Of a stretch of 37,394 bases of DNA, positions 1-8,492 are shown one piece after another. A program made the translations under genes and the position numbers. Within the stretch, counting starts at the first letter, position 1, and every line of letters begins with the position of its first letter. This stretch comes from Pseudothioclava nitratireducens (GTDB lineage Bacteria; Pseudomonadota; Alphaproteobacteria; Rhodobacterales; Rhodobacteraceae): NCBI RefSeq assembly GCF_029210495.1, contig NZ_JARGDK010000015.1, positions 1-37,394 on the forward strand, read 5' to 3'. The notes below the pieces were generated by a model. The model saw nothing but the letters and a program-made list of their open reading frames with translations. It ran no database searches and was not told the origin of the DNA.

Positions 1-72
<72 letters not shown>

Positions 73-100
73 AAATAACAAAACAATTACAATACTCTAG

Positions 101-144
101 CCTCGCAAAACGCGGGGCCGTGCGCGTTTGCCCCGAAGGCGAGG
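101..144 (+). terminator. Two-tier stem-loop after tRNA-fMet
   Basis: CCTCGC (101-106) pairs with GCGAGG (139-144), and inside it CGGGGC (113-118) pairs with GCCCCG (130-135). It sits 28 bases after the tRNA and faces the 3' end of the convergent GlxA-type gene. No clear U-tract follows, so a terminator or processing role is inferred from position only. Confidence 0.4.
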
Positions 145-166
145 GAAACACGCTGGAAGCAAACGA

Positions 167-1186
167 TCAAACGCCTCGAAAACCGCTTACAACACGGTCA
201 AACTTCGTTGGTGGAAAGCCGAAACGGGATTTAAAGCTCTTCGAAAAATGCGCAACCGAACCGAAGCCACAGGCGGTTGCGACGTCGAGAAGGCTCATAT
301 CCGTGGTGCTCAGAAGGTTGCGGGCGCGATCGAGCCGCAGGCCTCGGTAATAATTGCCGGGTGTCTCCCCCAGAACCGAGAGGAACATCCGCTCGATATG
401 GCGACGCGAATAGCCCGCGCGCTCGGCCAATTCCGGGAGCGACAGCGGGTCTTCGATATGGCTATTCATCAGGCCGACGACCGCAAGTAGCCCGGGATTG
501 CGCGATTGGAGCAGGATCGCGGTGGAGCTGCGCTGTTCGGGTCTCGGACCGACCATCACCTTGCGCAGACACATATCTGAAACGATCCCGGCGAATTCGG
601 CCCCGTGGTCCTGCTCAATGATCGAAAGCATCATATCGGTCGCCGCCGCCCCGCCACCGCAGGTCATCACCGCGCCGGCCCCTTCGAACAGCGCGGTCGT
701 GGGGCGCAATTCCGGAAAGGTTTCACAAAAGGCGGGCTGGTTCTCCCAATGGAGCGTGAAAGCCCGGTCATTGAGAAGCCCGGCCTTGGCCAATGCGATT
801 GCGCCGGTGCAGATCCCGCCGACCATACCACCAAAGCGTGCGTGCCGTTGCACCATCGAGACGATGGCCGGGGCGGTCGCGGCTTGCGGGGGATTGCCCG
901 AGCACACGAAAAGCCGGGTCGCACGAGGCAGCGGGGCAATCCGCTGATTGACGCAGATCGAAATTCCCGAAGAGCTTGCGACCGGCTCTCCGGTTTCAGA
1001 GAGCACCTGCCAACGGTAGAGCGGTTTTTGCGACAGTTGGTTCGCAATGCGTAACGGATCGACCGCCGAACTGAACGCGAGGAGTGTGAAGCCGGGCACG
1101 AGGACAAACGCGTATTGCCGCGTCGGAGCATCCGTTTCGAGCGGAAAATAGGCCGCACCTTTCGGGACGATCGGATCTGAATGCAC
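167..1186 (-). CDS. GlxA family transcriptional regulator (DJ-1/PfpI-like domain + AraC DNA-binding domain)
   Basis: A 339-residue protein starting at GTG 1186, chosen because GGAGG lies 7 bases before it. The longer open frame to 1333 has no such site. Residues about 20-190 form a DJ-1/PfpI (class I glutamine amidotransferase-like) domain with the nucleophile-elbow sequence GGICTGA, Cys at residue 126. The C-terminal 100 residues form two AraC-type helix-turn-helices (LPELAERAGYSRRHIERMF and LLDVATACGFGSVAHFSKSF). Family members sense small metabolites; some control catabolism of choline, glycine betaine or arginine. The effector here cannot be told from sequence. It is divergent from pabB across 220 bases and probably autonomous. 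Confidence 0.9.
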   Translation of the reverse strand: MHSDPIVPKGAAYFPLETDAPTRQYAFVLVPGFTLLAFSSAVDPLRIANQLSQKPLYRWQVLSETGEPVASSSGISICVNQRIAPLPRATRLFVCSGNPPQAATAPAIVSMVQRHARFGGMVGGICTGAIALAKAGLLNDRAFTLHWENQPAFCETFPELRPTTALFEGAGAVMTCGGGAAATDMMLSIIEQDHGAEFAGIVSDMCLRKVMVGPRPEQRSSTAILLQSRNPGLLAVVGLMNSHIEDPLSLPELAERAGYSRRHIERMFLSVLGETPGNYYRGLRLDRARNLLSTTDMSLLDVATACGFGSVAHFSKSFKSRFGFPPTKFDRVVSGFRGV

Positions 1187-1406
1187 GCTGCCACCTCCGG
1201 AGTTCCGCACCGCGTTTGTCGTTTGTAGCCTATAGCAGGCCGTTTGAGGCAACGCATACGGTTTTCCCCTGCGCAAGGCTGTGCGCTGTAGCCCGGGCAA
1301 AGATTGCCAATAGCGGTTGATCGGGCTAAGCACCCATCGGAATTCCTCGCCGCGGGCCTTTACCGCTGCGGCAGGCCAGAGCCGGAAGCGGTCAACGAGG
1401 TCGGTT

Positions 1407-2549
1407 ATGAGCGATGCAGCAGGCGGGCGTGTCCTGTTCGATCACGGTCCGCTGCCGGGCGGGACGCTGTTCGCACAGCCCGAGGCGATCATCCGTGCAG
1501 ACACCCCCGAGGAGGTCGCCCCGGCCTTTGCCGCAATGGAGCGGGCGCGGGCCGAGGGGCGCTGGCTGGCCGGGTATGCAAGCTATGAATTGGGTTATCT
1601 TCTGACAGAGCGGCTTGTGCCGCTTTTGCCCGAGGCAAGGCCCGAGCCGCTCATGCTGTTCGGGGTGTTCGACGCGCCGCACAAGCCCGATCCCATGCCG
1701 GTACCGGGCGACGATGTCGGGTTTTCGGATTTCCGTCCGGCTTGGAAGGCCGCAGAGTATCGCGCCCCGTTTGAGCGAGTGACGGAGCTGCTCGCCGCCG
1801 GTGACATCTATCAGGCGAACCTCACCTTTCCGTTGGTCGCCGAGGCGCGCGGCGCGCCGGAGGCACTCTATGCGGCGCTCATCGCGCGGCAGTCGGTGCC
1901 TTATGGGGCCTTTGTCGATCTGGGCGGCCCGGTGCTTCTGTCGCGTTCGCCCGAGCTGTTTTTCCGCGTCGATGCGACAGGGAAGATCGAGACACACCCG
2001 ATGAAAGGCACCCAGCCGCGTTCGCCCGATCCCGTGGTCGATGCCGAGCGCAAGGCGTGGCTGGCCGCTGACCCGAAGAACCGGGCCGAAAACCTGATGA
2101 TCGTCGATCTTCTGCGCAACGACCTGTCGCGCGTTTCCGAGATCGGTTCAGTCAAGGTGCCGGAACTTTACAAGGTCGAGAGCTTTGCGACCGTGCATCA
2201 GATGATCTCTCGCATTGTCGCGCAGCTTGTCCCCGGAACCGGGCTGCTCGATCTGTTCACGGCGCTCTTCCCCTGCGGCTCTGTCACCGGCGCGCCGAAG
2301 ATCCGCGCGATGGAGATCCTGCGTGAGCTTGAGGCCGGACCGCGCGGAGCCTATTGCGGCTCGATCGGCTGGATGGCTCCGAGTGGCGCGATGGAGTTCA
2401 ACGTGGCGATCCGCACCATTGTGCTGGACGGGCAGGGCAAGGCGCGGCTCAATGTGGGCGGCGGCGTGGTTTATGACAGCACTGCACAATCGGAATACGA
2501 GGAGGCCCTGTGGAAAACGCGCTTCGCAACCTCTCTGACGCCGAACTGA
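1407..2549 (+). CDS. pabB: Aminodeoxychorismate synthase component I
   Basis: A 380-residue chorismate-binding enzyme that aminates chorismate to 4-amino-4-deoxychorismate for p-aminobenzoate and folate, using ammonia from a PabA partner not in this window. Visible family blocks are MKGTQPR (Lys200, the PIKGT-type lysine of PabB rather than anthranilate synthase), a DLLRNDLSRV stretch, and the C-terminal PCGSVTGAPKIRAMEIL and GGGVVYDS motifs. Start ATG 1407 is preceded by GAGG; the frame runs open 30 codons further upstream without a good ribosome site. It overlaps the following aminotransferase IV gene by 40 bases, so the two are co-translated. In many relatives these two activities are fused; here they remain separate. 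Confidence 0.93.
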   Translation: MSDAAGGRVLFDHGPLPGGTLFAQPEAIIRADTPEEVAPAFAAMERARAEGRWLAGYASYELGYLLTERLVPLLPEARPEPLMLFGVFDAPHKPDPMPVPGDDVGFSDFRPAWKAAEYRAPFERVTELLAAGDIYQANLTFPLVAEARGAPEALYAALIARQSVPYGAFVDLGGPVLLSRSPELFFRVDATGKIETHPMKGTQPRSPDPVVDAERKAWLAADPKNRAENLMIVDLLRNDLSRVSEIGSVKVPELYKVESFATVHQMISRIVAQLVPGTGLLDLFTALFPCGSVTGAPKIRAMEILRELEAGPRGAYCGSIGWMAPSGAMEFNVAIRTIVLDGQGKARLNVGGGVVYDSTAQSEYEEALWKTRFATSLTPN

Positions 2550-3187
2550 CGGCGTTCGAACTGATCGAGACCTTCGGCTTTCGACCCGGCCAAGGTTTCG
2601 TGCGGCTCGACCGTCATCTCGAACGGATGGCCCGGAGCGCCGCGGCGCTTGGATTGCCGTTCGACAAGGATGGGGCGCAGGCGGCCCTTGCAGAGATCGG
2701 CGGCGATGCCCCGCTGCGGGTGCGCCTTGCACTGCGGCTCGATGGACAGTTTTCGGTCACCACTGGCCCCCTCGCGCCCAACCCGCCGCAGTGGCGTTTC
2801 GAGATCTCCGAGGCGCGGCTGGACGCTGCCGATCCGTGGCTCAGGCACAAGACCACGCGCCGATGGCTTTATGACGCGACGCGGGCGGCGCTGCCCACCG
2901 GGGTGGATGAGGTGCTGTTCCTGAACACCGAAGGCGCGCTCTGCGAGGGGACGATCACCAACCTCTTCGTGCAACTGGATGGCACCTTGCTGACGCCACC
3001 CTTGGCCGCAGGGCTTTTGCCCGGCGTTCTGCGTGCTGAGTTGCTTGCTGCGCGCAAAGCGCGCGAGGCCGAACTGCGCCTTGCCGATCTGGAGAGGGCC
3101 GAGGCGATCTTCTTCGGGAATTCGCTGCGCGGTCTGATCCCGGCGCAGCTTATCCCGGATTTGTGGCTGCCCCAGCCGACGCGCTGA
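2510..3187 (+). CDS. pabC: Aminotransferase class IV, probable aminodeoxychorismate lyase
   Basis: A 225-residue PLP fold-type IV protein. Lys114 in the RHKTTRR context is the expected PLP Schiff-base lysine. The downstream NTEGALCEGTITNLF block is the class IV glutamate/phosphate-binding signature. It would release pyruvate from aminodeoxychorismate to give p-aminobenzoate. The start is GTG 2510 behind a GAGGAGG sequence lying inside pabB. It is shorter than stand-alone E. coli PabC (about 270 residues), as are the PabC halves of fused enzymes. Assignment as the lyase rather than a branched-chain or D-amino acid transaminase rests on the overlap with pabB. Confidence 0.82.
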   Translation: MENALRNLSDAELTAFELIETFGFRPGQGFVRLDRHLERMARSAAALGLPFDKDGAQAALAEIGGDAPLRVRLALRLDGQFSVTTGPLAPNPPQWRFEISEARLDAADPWLRHKTTRRWLYDATRAALPTGVDEVLFLNTEGALCEGTITNLFVQLDGTLLTPPLAAGLLPGVLRAELLAARKAREAELRLADLERAEAIFFGNSLRGLIPAQLIPDLWLPQPTR

Positions 3188-3266
3188 AAATGACGCAGGC
3201 CGCAAAGGACCGTGGTAGTCTTGCGCGGATTGCTCTAGAGAAGCGGCAACAATCGGAGATTTTGAT

Positions 3267-4178
3267 GTGACCAACAGCACGCGCGCAGGTTTCGTGGCCC
3301 TGATCGGTGAGCCCAATGCCGGCAAGTCGACCTTGCTCAACCGGATGGTGGGGGCAAAGGTCTCGATCGTGACGCATAAGGTGCAGACCACCCGCGCCCG
3401 CATCCGGGGTGTGGCCATCGAGGGCGATGCGCAGATCGTTTTCGTCGATACGCCCGGCATCTTCCGCCCGCGCCGCCGACTTGACCGCGCGATGGTCACT
3501 GCCGCTTGGGGTGGCGCATCGGACGCGGATATCATCGTTCTGCTGATTGAGGCGCATCGCGGTCTGACCGAGGGCGTCAAGGCGATCCTCGCCGCGCTGA
3601 AGGAACGCGCGGGCGCACAGCCGGTCGCGCTTGCGATCAACAAGATCGACAAGATCAAGGCCGAGAAGCTGCTCGACCTTTCGGCGCAGATGAATGCCGA
3701 GTTCGACTTTGTGAAGACCTTTATGATCTCGGCCGAGCGCGGCTATGGCGTAGACGACCTGCGTGAATGGCTCGCGGGCGAGTTGCCCGAAGGCCCGTGG
3801 TATTACCCCGAGGATCAGATCGCCGATCTGCCGATGCGCCAGATTGCAGCCGAAATCACCCGCGAGAAGCTGACGCTGCGGCTCCATGAGGAGCTGCCCT
3901 ATCAGCTCACCGTCGAGACCGAGAAATGGGAGGATCGCCCCGATGGCTCCACCCGGATCGACCAGCTCATCTACGTGATGCGCGACGGGCATAAGGGGAT
4001 CGTGCTGGGCAAGGGGGGCGAGACGATCAAGGGGATTTCGACTGCCGCGCGCGAGGAAATGTCGGAGTTTCTGGGCCGGCCCGTGCACCTCTTCCTGCAA
4101 GTGAAAGTGCGTCCGAACTGGCTTGAAGAAGCCGAGCGCTATTCCGAAATGGGGCTCGATTTCAAGGATGGCGACTGA
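3267..4178 (+). CDS. era: GTPase Era, 16S rRNA processing/30S assembly factor
   Basis: A 303-residue protein with a Ras-like GTPase domain followed by a KH RNA-binding domain. G1 is GEPNAGKS, G3 is DTPG, G4 is NKID and the G5 region is ISAERG. The KH loop reads LGKGGETIKGIS near residue 250. Era binds the 3' end of 16S rRNA during 30S maturation. The start is GTG 3267, which gives the standard Era N-terminus; the overlapping ATG at 3265 is out of frame. In many alphaproteobacteria era follows rnc; here the pab genes lie upstream. It is followed at 3 bases by the DUF1491 gene and then recO, a common alphaproteobacterial order. Confidence 0.97.
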   Translation: MTNSTRAGFVALIGEPNAGKSTLLNRMVGAKVSIVTHKVQTTRARIRGVAIEGDAQIVFVDTPGIFRPRRRLDRAMVTAAWGGASDADIIVLLIEAHRGLTEGVKAILAALKERAGAQPVALAINKIDKIKAEKLLDLSAQMNAEFDFVKTFMISAERGYGVDDLREWLAGELPEGPWYYPEDQIADLPMRQIAAEITREKLTLRLHEELPYQLTVETEKWEDRPDGSTRIDQLIYVMRDGHKGIVLGKGGETIKGISTAAREEMSEFLGRPVHLFLQVKVRPNWLEEAERYSEMGLDFKDGD

Positions 4179-4181
4179 GCG

Positions 4182-4520
4182 ATGAGCGCAGGGCGCCTGA
4201 CCGCCGATCTCTGGGTGCGCGCCTATCTCAAGCGGCTCGAACTGGCCCATATCCCGGCCTATGTCACCCGGCGCGGTAATGCGGATGCGGGCGCGGTTCT
4301 GGTCAAATGCGCGACACTCGACGGGCAGGCGCGCGCCTATCAGCGCAGCTTTGACCTGATGACCGGCGCGCGCGAGTGGATGGTGCTGATCGAGGGGCCG
4401 GAGCGCGAGGTCGATGACAGCGTGCGCAAGCAGATTTCCTTTGATCCCGATCTCTGGGTGATCGAGTTGGAAAGCCGTGAGGGGCGCACGCTTCTGGAAG
4501 AAGAAGGCCTCAAGGACTGA
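4182..4520 (+). CDS. DUF1491 family protein
   Basis: A 112-residue protein of unknown biochemical function, recognised from its N-terminus ([15 protein letters not shown]) and the conserved C-terminal block [20 protein letters not shown]. No signal peptide or membrane segment. It lies 3 bases after era and 67 bases before recO on the same strand, a conserved alphaproteobacterial arrangement. The neighbourhood suggests a role with RNA or DNA maintenance genes, but nothing in the sequence shows it. Confidence 0.85.
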   Translation: MSAGRLTADLWVRAYLKRLELAHIPAYVTRRGNADAGAVLVKCATLDGQARAYQRSFDLMTGAREWMVLIEGPEREVDDSVRKQISFDPDLWVIELESREGRTLLEEEGLKD

Positions 4521-4587
4521 CTTCCCCTTTCGGCGCGGGGTCAATATCCTCGCTCTGCCGGGCGAAAAGCACCGGGCAAGAGGCGCG

Positions 4588-5307
4588 ATGGACTGGCAAG
4601 ACAGCGGCACGATCCTTTCGACCCGCCCGCATGGCGAGTCCTCGGCGATTGTCGAGATATTCACCGCCGAACACGGGCGGCATGCGGGCGTGGTGCGAGG
4701 CGGCGCCTCGCGCAAGATGGCGGCAGTCCTGCAACCCGGAAGCCATGTCGCGGTCGCCTGGCGCGCACGGCTCGAAGATCATCTGGGCAGTTTCACCATC
4801 GAGCCGGTGAAAAGCCGCGCGGGGGTTTTGTCGGATCGGCTGGCGCTTCTGGGGCTCAATTCGATCTGCGCGCTGTTGGGGTTCACCCTGCCCGAACGCG
4901 AGGCCCACCCGCAGCTTCATGCTGATACCGAGGCGCTCTTCGATGTGGTGGGCGAAGCGCTGGAGGGTTGGCCCGTCGATTACCTCCATTGGGAAATGTC
5001 GCTGCTGGAGGAACTCGGCTACGGGCTCGACCTGACCCGCTGCGCCGTGACGGGGACGCGCGACGATCTGGCATTCGTCAGTCCCAAAACGGGCCGTGCC
5101 GTCAGCCGCGAGGGGGCGGGTGAGTGGGCGCCGAAGCTTCTGCCGCTACCGCTTTGTCTCCTCGGGCAAGGTCCCGCAACGCTCACCGAAATCGGCGAGG
5201 GGTTGCGGCTCACGGGCTATTTCCTCGAGCAGAAGATCGCGCCGGAGCTGGGCCGCCGCCCGTTGCCCGCCGCGCGGCAAAGGCTGATCGACGCGCTCGC
5301 GCGTTAA
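4588..5307 (+). CDS. recO: DNA repair protein RecO
   Basis: A 239-residue protein with the RecO N-terminal OB-fold ([19 protein letters not shown], then [15 protein letters not shown]) and the helical C-terminal domain. RecO anneals single strands and, with RecR, loads RecA in the RecF pathway. ATG 4588 is preferred because AAGAGG precedes it and the protein begins at the family start; the frame is open for 37 more codons upstream. The four-cysteine zinc finger of many RecO proteins is absent, with only one cysteine in the corresponding region ([10 protein letters not shown]). Its TAA stop (5305-5307) shares two bases with the stop of the convergent GNAT gene. Confidence 0.95.
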   Translation: MDWQDSGTILSTRPHGESSAIVEIFTAEHGRHAGVVRGGASRKMAAVLQPGSHVAVAWRARLEDHLGSFTIEPVKSRAGVLSDRLALLGLNSICALLGFTLPEREAHPQLHADTEALFDVVGEALEGWPVDYLHWEMSLLEELGYGLDLTRCAVTGTRDDLAFVSPKTGRAVSREGAGEWAPKLLPLPLCLLGQGPATLTEIGEGLRLTGYFLEQKIAPELGRRPLPAARQRLIDALAR

Positions 5308-5807
5308 GGGGCCGGGCGGTCGTCGAGACGCAACTGCATTAGCGTCAAGTCGAGCCAGCGCCCGAACTTCTTGCCGACCTGCGGCAACGTGCCGACCGCC
5401 TCAAAGCCAAGCCGTGCGTGCAGCGCGATCGAACCAGCGTTCTGCCCATCAATCGCGCCGATCATCACATGCTTGCCCGCCGCGCGCGCGTGCTCGATCA
5501 CCCATTCCAGCATCGGAGTTCCAAGCCCGCGTCCGCGCGCATCCGAGTGGACGTAGACGGAATGCTCGACCGTCAGGTCATAGCCGTCCTTCGCGCGAAA
5601 TGTCCCATAGCTCGCATAGCCCAGAACCCGCCCATCGCGTTCGGTAACGATGACCGGAAAGCCCGCTGCCTGTCGCTCGACGATCCACTCCGCACGCTCT
5701 GCCGCGTCGGTAAGGGTATCCGTCCAGATCGCGGCCAGATTGCGCACGGCATCGTTATAGATCTCGGCGATGGCGGGGGCGTCTTCGGGTCGGGCGTCAC
5801 GGATCAT
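5304..5807 (-). CDS. GNAT family N-acetyltransferase, phosphinothricin/methionine sulfoximine type
   Basis: A 167-residue acetyltransferase. [21 protein letters not shown] at the start, the acetyl-CoA loop [10 protein letters not shown] and the late [22 protein letters not shown] block are typical of the Pat/Bar/MnaT subgroup, which acetylates phosphinothricin-like compounds, methionine sulfoximine or other amino acids. The real substrate is not determinable. ATG 5807 is supported by an AAGGAGA ribosome site. Its TAA stop overlaps the recO stop in a TTAA palindrome, and no terminator lies between the two genes. Confidence 0.88.
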   Translation of the reverse strand: MIRDARPEDAPAIAEIYNDAVRNLAAIWTDTLTDAAERAEWIVERQAAGFPVIVTERDGRVLGYASYGTFRAKDGYDLTVEHSVYVHSDARGRGLGTPMLEWVIEHARAAGKHVMIGAIDGQNAGSIALHARLGFEAVGTLPQVGKKFGRWLDLTLMQLRLDDRPAP

Positions 5808-5854
5808 GGGGGTCTCCTTCGTGCCAGAGATTGCCCGAACCTGCCGCATGCGCA

Positions 5855-5881
5855 ACGAAAAACGGGGCCCGAAGGCCCCGT
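5855..5881 (-). terminator. Rho-independent terminator of mcd
   Basis: On the minus strand an 8-bp G+C-rich stem (ACGGGGCC/GGCCCCGT, 5862-5881) with a four-base loop is followed by a T-rich run (complement of 5855-5861). It lies 22 bases after the mcd stop codon. Confidence 0.85.
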
Positions 5882-5902
5882 TCCGTTACGATTTTCCAAG
5901 TG

Positions 5903-7567
5903 TCAGCCGAGCAGGCGACGCGCGATGACCTGCGCCTGAATTTCGGCGGCACCCTCGAAGATGTTGAGGATGCGCGCGTCACACAGGATGCGCGAGATCT
6001 GGTATTCGAGCGCGAAGCCATTGCCGCCATGGATTTGCAGCGCATTGTCGGCTGCCGACCATGCGACGCGTGCCCCGAGCAGTTTCGCCATACCCGCTTC
6101 GAGGTCGCAGCGATGCCCGTGATCCTTTTCCCATGCCGAGAAATAGGTGAGCTGACGTGCGATCATGATCTCGACCGCCATCATGGCAAGCTTCGAGGCC
6201 ACGCGCGGGAACTCGATCAGCGATTTGCCGAATTGCTTGCGGTCGATGGCGTATTGCATGCCGATCTCGCAGGCGGACTGGGCGACGCCCACGGCGCGCG
6301 CGGCGGTCTGGATGCGGGCGGATTCGAAGGTCTCCATCAGTTGCTTGAAGCCTTTGCCTTCTTCGCCGCCCAGCAGGTTCTCGCCCTTCACGCGGAAGCC
6401 GTCGAAGCCAAGCTCGTATTCCTTCATGCCGCGATAGCCGAGCACTTCGATCTCGCCGCCGGTCATGCCGGGCGTCGGGAACGGGTTGTCATCGGTGCCG
6501 GGCGTCTTTTCGGCTAGGAACATCGACAACCCGCGATAGTCGGTCGTGTTCGGGTCCGTGCGCGCAAGCAGCGTCATCACATGGGTGCGCTGGGCGTGGG
6601 TGATCCAGGTCTTGTTGCCGGTCACCACCCAGTCGTCGCCATCCTTGACGGCGCGGGTGCGCAGCGAGCCGAGGTCCGAGCCAGTGTTGGGTTCGGTGAA
6701 GACTGCGGTCGAGAGGATCTCACCCGAGGCAAGGCCCGGCAGCCATTTCTGCTTCTGCTCTTCGGTGCCGCCGCAGATGATCAGTTCCGCCGCGATTTCC
6801 GAGCGCGTGCCAAGCGAACCGACCCCGATATAGCCACGGGAGAGTTCCTCGGTCACGACGACCATCGAGGCCTTGGACAGGCCAAGCCCGCCGAATTCTT
6901 CGGGAATGGTCAGGCCGAACACGCCCAGTTCCGCCAGTTCCTCGATGATTTCCATCGGGATCAGTTCGTCCTTCAGGTGCCATTCATGCGCGTTCGGCTT
7001 CACGCGGTCTTCGGCATAGCGATAAAACTGCTCTCGGATCATTTCGAGGTCTTCGTCGAGGCCCGAATTGCCGAAGATCGAGCGGCCCTGCACGTCGCGC
7101 ATCAGCGCCACCAGAGCCAGGCGCGCGGCATTGGTGTTACCGCCCGCGATGAGCGTCGCAGCCGCGTCCGACGGGGTCCAGTTCACGCCCATATCTGACA
7201 GGCGCACCATCTCGCCTTGGTTCATCTGGATGCCGCCCTGAATCTGGGCGAGGTATTCGCCAAAGCCGATCTGCACGATCAGCTTCTCCATCTCGCCGAA
7301 CTTGCCTTCGTCCGACAGCCGCTTGGCCCAGCCATGAAGCTGTTCGAGCGATTGCTGATAGGTCGTCAGCCATGCGAGGCCATGCGCCTCGTATTGATGG
7401 GCTTCGAGCAGTGCGCCCGACACGCGGCCCTCCTGAACGGTCTTGGCGCGCAGCGCCCCGGTGGCCTGTTCGACCAGCGTTTTAAGCTCCGGCAGGGTCG
7501 CTTCGGTCAGCGCCAGAAGATCGGTGAGAACGGTATTTTTCGGCATATCGGCCCCATCATGCGCCAT
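5903..7567 (-). CDS. mcd: (2S)-methylsuccinyl-CoA dehydrogenase, ethylmalonyl-CoA pathway
   Basis: A 554-residue FAD acyl-CoA dehydrogenase that oxidises (2S)-methylsuccinyl-CoA to mesaconyl-CoA and passes electrons to ETF. The extra N-terminal domain of about 165 residues (to GGNTNAARLALVALMRDVQG) before the ordinary dehydrogenase fold distinguishes Mcd from short-chain enzymes of about 390 residues. The core shows FTEPNTGSDLGSLRT, GNKTWITHA, ALQIHGGNGF and IFEGAAEIQ near the C-terminus, where Glu538 is in the position of the family's catalytic base. Start ATG 7567 has AAGGA 9 bases upstream; a later in-frame ATG eight codons in is possible. It stands alone with its own terminator. Other pathway genes (ccr, ecm, meaA) are not in the window. 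Confidence 0.9.
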   Translation of the reverse strand: MAHDGADMPKNTVLTDLLALTEATLPELKTLVEQATGALRAKTVQEGRVSGALLEAHQYEAHGLAWLTTYQQSLEQLHGWAKRLSDEGKFGEMEKLIVQIGFGEYLAQIQGGIQMNQGEMVRLSDMGVNWTPSDAAATLIAGGNTNAARLALVALMRDVQGRSIFGNSGLDEDLEMIREQFYRYAEDRVKPNAHEWHLKDELIPMEIIEELAELGVFGLTIPEEFGGLGLSKASMVVVTEELSRGYIGVGSLGTRSEIAAELIICGGTEEQKQKWLPGLASGEILSTAVFTEPNTGSDLGSLRTRAVKDGDDWVVTGNKTWITHAQRTHVMTLLARTDPNTTDYRGLSMFLAEKTPGTDDNPFPTPGMTGGEIEVLGYRGMKEYELGFDGFRVKGENLLGGEEGKGFKQLMETFESARIQTAARAVGVAQSACEIGMQYAIDRKQFGKSLIEFPRVASKLAMMAVEIMIARQLTYFSAWEKDHGHRCDLEAGMAKLLGARVAWSAADNALQIHGGNGFALEYQISRILCDARILNIFEGAAEIQAQVIARRLLG

Positions 7568-7597
7568 GAGTCGGTTTCCTTTTCTGCGAGTGCATTG

Positions 7598-7626
7598 TGC
7601 TTAGGCATTTTGCAGGCGCAGCGCAA
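7598..7626 (-). promoter_or_regulatory. Candidate mcd promoter
   Basis: On the minus strand TTGCGC (7626-7621) and TAAGCA (7603-7598) are separated by 17 bases, 31 bases before the mcd start codon. The -35 hexamer is the same as in the hbd candidate promoter. The match to consensus is only partial. Confidence 0.3.
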
Positions 7627-7733
7627 TAAAAATTCGCCCGGACGCCGCGTTCGGATCGAATGTGTCGCGGACGAAAAGGGCTGTGTGCGGCGAGATAGCG
7701 CGCTAAAAGCGTCTGACAACCCGGGGAGGGGCG

Positions 7734-8492
7734 ATGTTCGGTCTGGAGATCTGGCAAGTGGCGCTGGCGGCGGGGTTCACCTTGTTCGCGGGCTTTGTGA
7801 AGGGCGCGGTCGGGTTTGCGATGCCGATGATCATGCTCTCGTCCTTTGGCTCGTTCCTGCCGGCGGAACTTGCACTGGCGCTGCTGATCGTGCCGACGCT
7901 GATTACCAATCTCGCGCAGGCGTTCCGGCAAGGTGTGGGCGCGGCCTGGGCCTCGGTGATGAAATATCGGCTGTTCATCGCGATGATCGTCATCTTCATT
8001 CCGATCAGTGCGGGCTTCGTGCGTGATATTCCGCAGCCGTTGATGTTCGCGATGCTGGGCCTTCCGATCGTGGCCTTCGCGGCCTTTCAACTGAGTGGTC
8101 GCCCGATGATGCTGCCGATCCATCACCGGCGGCGGGCCGAGATCGGTTTGGGCATCGTCGGAGGGCTTTATGGCGGGATCTCGGGGATCTGGGGGCCGCC
8201 GCTGATCCTGTATCTGCTCTCGATCCATGCCGAAAAGCAGGAGACCGTGCGTGTGCAGGGTGTCGTCTTCCTCTTGGGCGCTGTGGTTCTCACGGTCGCG
8301 CATATCGGGTCTGGGGTTCTGAATGCGCAGACCGCGCCGGCTTCGGCGCTCTTGGTGATCCCGGCGATGGTGGGGATGTGGCTGGGCTTTCGCGCGCAAG
8401 ACCGTCTGGACGCAGCGCGGTTCCGGCGCTGGACCCTGATCCTGCTGCTGCTGACAGGGCTGAACCTGATCCGGCGCGCGCTGGTGGTCTAG
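7734..8492 (+). CDS. TSUP family membrane transporter (TauE/SafE-like)
   Basis: A 252-residue, very hydrophobic protein with about seven or eight membrane segments arranged as two related halves. The glycine-rich signatures GFVKGAVGFAMPMIML (residues about 20-35) and LYGGISGIWGPPLILYLLS (about 145-163) mark the sulfite exporter TauE/SafE family. Members export or import sulfite, sulfoacetate or other organosulfur and small organic anions; the substrate here is unknown. ATG 7734 has GGGGAGGGG just upstream. Its TAG stop overlaps the TAG stop of the convergent Hint gene within CTAG (8489-8492). Confidence 0.88.
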   Translation: MFGLEIWQVALAAGFTLFAGFVKGAVGFAMPMIMLSSFGSFLPAELALALLIVPTLITNLAQAFRQGVGAAWASVMKYRLFIAMIVIFIPISAGFVRDIPQPLMFAMLGLPIVAFAAFQLSGRPMMLPIHHRRRAEIGLGIVGGLYGGISGIWGPPLILYLLSIHAEKQETVRVQGVVFLLGAVVLTVAHIGSGVLNAQTAPASALLVIPAMVGMWLGFRAQDRLDAARFRRWTLILLLLTGLNLIRRALVV

